A model generated the notes under the pieces. That model did not search any database, was not told the DNA's origin, and saw only the letters and a list, made by a program, of their open reading frames with translations. Positions 15,186 through 17,882 of a DNA stretch of 17,882 bases are shown in pieces. Each line of letters starts with the position of its first letter. Position 1 is the first letter of the stretch. The position numbers and the translations under genes were made by a program. The DNA comes from JANLSO01 sp031362405 (GTDB lineage Bacteria; Actinomycetota; Thermoleophilia; Miltoncostaeales; Miltoncostaeaceae), in contig JANLSO010000190.1 in NCBI GenBank assembly GCA_031362405.1, forward strand, positions 1-17,882, in the 5' to 3' direction.

Positions 15186-16016
15186 TCAGGACACCTCCAC
15201 TCGGACTTCGGTCGTACCGAACAGAATCACGTCGCCACCGGCGAGCGCATGCCGCTTCGCCATCTGGCCGTTCACCTCGACGCCGTTCGTGGAATCGAGA
15301 TCGATGAGGAAGTAGTCGTACCCGACATGTCGGATCTCCGCATGGTTACGGCTGACGTTCGCGTCGGGCACCACGATGTCGCGGTCGCGGCTGCGCCCGA
15401 CGGTCGTGATCCGCTTGGTCACGCGGTGGCGGGTGCCGTGCATCACGAGGGTCAACGCCTCTTGGCGAAGACCCGCCGCCTGAGCATCGGCGGCCGAGAT
15501 GACCTGTGTTCCACTGACGCCCTGAAGCGCGGCATTTGCCGCGGCGGGAGCCCCGAGCGCCGTGGGCGCGACCACCGGGGTCGCGACCACCGGGGCCGCC
15601 GCGGACGGCGCAATCGGTCCCGCCGCGACGGTCGGGGCGCCGCGGGGCGCATCGACCATCCGGCAGGCGATGCCGAACTCGCCGGTGCGCAGGTCGGCGT
15701 CGGTTTCGAGCAGCACTGTCGGGGGGGCCACCAGCGAGAACCCCGAGCTGCGTGCATGGGCCTCGAGGTAGGAGGCCAGCTCGGTCGTCAGCGATTCCTC
15801 GTAGGAGGAGAACGCCTCACGGTCGGCGGTGGCAAGAAACACCGTGTACTCGTTCGGTACGTAGACCTTCGACACCGACACGGTCTTGTGATCGGCCATC
15901 TCGCGGGCAAGTTTGCGGGCCAGTTCGACCGGCTGCAGGGCGCTTGAGAAGGCACGACGGAAACCCCGCTCAAAGACGGTTTCGATGCTTGTTTCGATCT
16001 TCCTGAAGACGCTCAT
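15186..16016 (-). CDS. fhaA: FhaA-like protein: DUF3662 domain plus FHA domain
   Basis: This 276-residue cytoplasmic protein starts at ATG 16016, which overlaps the upstream kinase stop as ATGA. The N-terminal DUF3662 domain (about 1-118) opens with the typical MSVFRKIETSIETVFERGF and contains QPVELARKLAREM and VYVPNEYTVFL. A short Ala/Pro/Val linker follows, including two copies of VVA(T/P) encoded by a 15-bp tandem repeat. The FHA domain (about 190-275) has GRSRDRDIVV, VSRNHAEI and DLDSTNGVEVNG. It binds phosphothreonine, and in mycobacteria it contacts MviN and the PbpA/RodA machinery. The long open extension toward 17093 is antisense-like Arg/Gly-rich sequence over the kinase gene and is not used. 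Confidence 0.94.
   Translation of the reverse strand: MSVFRKIETSIETVFERGFRRAFSSALQPVELARKLAREMADHKTVSVSKVYVPNEYTVFLATADREAFSSYEESLTTELASYLEAHARSSGFSLVAPPTVLLETDADLRTGEFGIACRMVDAPRGAPTVAAGPIAPSAAAPVVATPVVAPTALGAPAAANAALQGVSGTQVISAADAQAAGLRQEALTLVMHGTRHRVTKRITTVGRSRDRDIVVPDANVSRNHAEIRHVGYDYFLIDLDSTNGVEVNGQMAKRHALAGGDVILFGTTEVRVEVS
15568..15597. repeat. Tandem 15-bp repeat in the fhaA linker
   Basis: GCGACCACCGGGGTC (15568-15582) is followed directly by GCGACCACCGGGGCC (15583-15597), one mismatch. The length is a multiple of three, so it only lengthens the Pro/Ala/Val linker between the two FhaA domains. Confidence 0.7.
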
Positions 16017-17680
16017 CGTGACGGACCGCGCAGGGTAGCGGACGCGGGCCCGCCGGCCAGGCGCACAAGGTGCCGCCACGGCCGGGCCGCCCAGATCACC
16101 ATGAGAATAGCCGAGGGCAGGGTCGCGGCCAGCGCGATGTCGGCTCGTGGACCCAGCGCGGCGGCCCCGGCGCAGACCGCGCACGCCCCCGCGAGCGTGG
16201 CCAGGGTCCGCGGGCCGCCGGGCGAAAGCCGCATCACCAACGGCACCGCGAGCGCGGCGATCGCGAGCAGGGCGGCATGGCTCCCGACCCAGCGGTTGTC
16301 TGACAGCACCGTTCCGACGGCTTCGAGTGCGCGGCGTGGATCGGCCGTCTCCTTGAGTGAGGCAAGGAGGGGTGTCCCGGTGGCCGGGCCGAGCCCCAGG
16401 CCGACCGAGGCGTCGATCAACTGCCAGGTGATGAGCGCCACGAGACCGCCGGCAATCGCCCAGATCCGGTCGCTGGTGCGACGCGTCAGCCCGGCGACGA
16501 CGGCGTAGAGGGGAATCACGCCGACGATCGCCAGCACCGGTGCGAGGGCGGGCAGCAGCATCACCCGCCCCCGTTGCCACCCCGCCGCGGCGAACACCGC
16601 GCAGACGATGCCCAAGGGTATCGCCGCACCCACGGAGATGCGCGCCACCAGGGCCACCCCCGTCGCCGCCCCGGCCAGTGCCGCCAGGCGGGGCCATTTG
16701 GCCGCAACCGCCGCCGCCCCCGCCGCCCCGGCCGCGACCTGCAGCGGGGGAAGGGTCGTTGCCGCGCCAAGGCCAGCGACCGCCAGCCCGGCTCCTGCGA
16801 TCGCCGATGCGACGGCGGGGGCCCAGCGGGCGAACCGGACGGCGCGATCGACCGGCGCGCCGAGAGCCCACGCGTGTTCGCGAATTTCGTAGGCCAGCTC
16901 GTCGGCACGTGGCCGCTGCGTCGCATCGCGGTCGAGCCCGGAGTGGATGGCGTCGACGAGCGCCGTCGGCAGTTCGGGCCGCGCCTCGGCGAGCGAGGGA
17001 ACGGCGCCCATGGTCGCCCGCCGCACCATCTCCGACGGGCTGCGGTGCTGGATCGGGTTGCTGCCGGTCAGCGCCTCGAATGCCACCAGGCACGCCGAGT
17101 ACACGTCGCCCGCAGGCCCGACCGGATGCCCGCGCGCCTGCTCGGGTGCCATGTAGGCGACCGTCCCGACGACGTCGCCGACGGCGGTAAGGCCTTCCTC
17201 TCCCGAGAGTCGCGCGACGCCGAAATCGGCGAGTCGGGCTCGTCCATCGGGGGCGATGAGGATGTTGCTGGGCTTCACGTCACGGTGCACGACCCCGCGC
17301 GCGTGAGCGTGCGCGAGCGCATCAAGGACGTCGGCGGTGAGCGAGAGGGCTTCGGCATCGTCGATGCGTCGGGCCGCCATCGTGCGCGACAACGTGGGGC
17401 CCTCGACGAGCTCCCAGACCAGATAAAGCACTCCGTCGTCTTCGCCGCAGTCGAGCAGCGGCACGATGCCCGGGTGCGCGACCCGTCGCGCCGCCCGGAC
17501 CTCCGCGGCGACCCGGGGTGCGAGGTCGGGGTCGGCGGGAACCGCCTTCAACGCGACCTGGCGTCCGGTCTCGAGGTCGAGCGCGCGCCGCACGGTGGCC
17601 GTGGCACCGCGACCGAGCAGTGTGCCCGGGCGGTAGCGGCCGAGTACCGGCGCGGTGTGTGAGAGGGAATCGGCGGGCAC
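16013..17680 (-). CDS. Ser/Thr protein kinase with polytopic membrane domain
   Basis: This 555-residue protein has a complete N-terminal kinase domain (about 15-275): K45, E60, H132-R133-D134 with N139, D152-F153-G154, and APE at 178-180. The glycine loop reads GRGATATV, with Ala in place of the third Gly. After about residue 285 there is no single helix plus outer domain. Instead several hydrophobic segments run to about residue 540, so the C-terminal half is an integral membrane domain of unknown fold. It is the first gene of the division operon, and its stop overlaps fhaA as ATGA. It may do the job of PknA, which is absent from its usual place between pbpA and pknB. The start GTG 17680 matches the conserved kinase N-terminus. 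Confidence 0.93.
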   Translation of the reverse strand: MPADSLSHTAPVLGRYRPGTLLGRGATATVRRALDLETGRQVALKAVPADPDLAPRVAAEVRAARRVAHPGIVPLLDCGEDDGVLYLVWELVEGPTLSRTMAARRIDDAEALSLTADVLDALAHAHARGVVHRDVKPSNILIAPDGRARLADFGVARLSGEEGLTAVGDVVGTVAYMAPEQARGHPVGPAGDVYSACLVAFEALTGSNPIQHRSPSEMVRRATMGAVPSLAEARPELPTALVDAIHSGLDRDATQRPRADELAYEIREHAWALGAPVDRAVRFARWAPAVASAIAGAGLAVAGLGAATTLPPLQVAAGAAGAAAVAAKWPRLAALAGAATGVALVARISVGAAIPLGIVCAVFAAAGWQRGRVMLLPALAPVLAIVGVIPLYAVVAGLTRRTSDRIWAIAGGLVALITWQLIDASVGLGLGPATGTPLLASLKETADPRRALEAVGTVLSDNRWVGSHAALLAIAALAVPLVMRLSPGGPRTLATLAGACAVCAGAAALGPRADIALAATLPSAILMVIWAARPWRHLVRLAGGPASATLRGPSR

Positions 17681-17748
17681 GGGTCAGCAGGTGTTCGACC
17701 GCCCGGCGGCGAACCCCTGCCTCGAAACGAGGTGCGCCGAGCCCGTGG

Positions 17749-17754
17749 TAAGGT
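17749..17754 (+). promoter_or_regulatory. Possible -10 box of tRNA-Leu
   Basis: TAAGGT lies 26 bases before the mature tRNA-Leu 5' end. A matching -35 is not clear; the expected place (about 17726) holds AACGAG. A short inverted repeat CCTCG-AAA-CGAGG (17720-17732) lies there and could be a control site for either this tRNA or the divergent kinase operon. Confidence 0.3.
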
Positions 17755-17780
17755 TCGGCACCCTGAGAGCAGGACTGCGC

Positions 17781-17863
17781 GGGCGAGTGGTGGAATTGGT
17801 AGACACGCTAGGTTCAGGGTCTAGTGCTCGTAGAGCTTGGGGGTTCGAGTCCCCCCTCGCCCA
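17781..17863 (+). tRNA. tRNA-Leu(CAG)
   Basis: A class II tRNA of 83 bases. The acceptor strands GGGCGAG and CTCGCCC pair perfectly. The D arm is TGGTGGAATTGGTAGACA, the anticodon stem CTAGG/TCTAG holds loop TTCAGGG with anticodon CAG, a long variable arm follows, and the T arm is GGGGGTTCGAGTCCCCC. The discriminator is A and CCA is not encoded. It is divergent from the kinase-led division operon. Confidence 0.95.
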
Positions 17864-17882
17864 TGATGGTGGTTCCCGCGTG

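Noticed and set aside
16017..17093. Long N-terminal extension of the FhaA-like protein
   Set aside because: It is an Arg/Gly-rich off-frame reading of the kinase gene, and ATG 16016 gives the typical DUF3662 N-terminus.

Overview
The window is uniformly very GC-rich DNA. Genes are tightly packed, many start with GTG, and many start codons overlap the stop of the gene before. Its core is the actinobacterial growth and division signalling cluster (FHA proteins, PP2C phosphatase, SEDS protein, class B PBP, PASTA kinase), so the source is almost certainly an actinobacterium. The unusual gene order and the mix of neighbours suggest a deep lineage such as Thermoleophilia, but that is inference from gene content and style, not a sequence match.

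Layout, left to right. (1) 1-350: the end of an unrecognised minus-strand gene with a winged-helix look, with short C-rich repeats and a small palindrome upstream of it. (2) 492-849: a minus-strand tRNA array Tyr-Thr-Met with a promoter and a terminator hairpin. (3) 958-1623: an aquaporin/MIP gene that can only be read with two single-base frame changes. (4) 1664-2398 (minus): an OmpR/PhoB-type response regulator without a visible sensor kinase. (5) 2494-5953 (plus): an apparent three-gene operon with 4-base start/stop overlaps. It encodes a transmembrane Ser/Thr kinase with a discoidin-like outer domain and two different Xer-type tyrosine recombinases. (6) 5905-17680 (minus): a long apparent operon, read right to left. 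It runs: a Ser/Thr kinase with a polytopic membrane domain, FhaA-like, FhaB-like, PP2C phosphatase, FtsW/RodA-type SEDS protein, class B PBP, PASTA kinase, D-Ala-D-Ala ligase, YfcE-type phosphoesterase, and two small membrane proteins, one of them frameshifted. (7) 17781-17863 (plus): tRNA-Leu(CAG).

Functionally, the long operon joins peptidoglycan precursor synthesis (Ddl), glycan polymerisation (SEDS), cross-linking (PBP) and its phospho-signalling: kinases write, PP2C erases, FHA domains read. The plus-strand operon puts another membrane kinase in the same transcription unit as two recombinases, a pairing that could link envelope state to chromosome resolution.

The most striking non-gene signal is a perfect 18-bp-arm palindrome (8129-8165) lying in frame inside ddl. 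It resembles a palindromic element that has inserted into a protein gene. No CRISPR array, insertion sequence or rRNA was seen, and no gene-free stretch exceeds about 300 bases.
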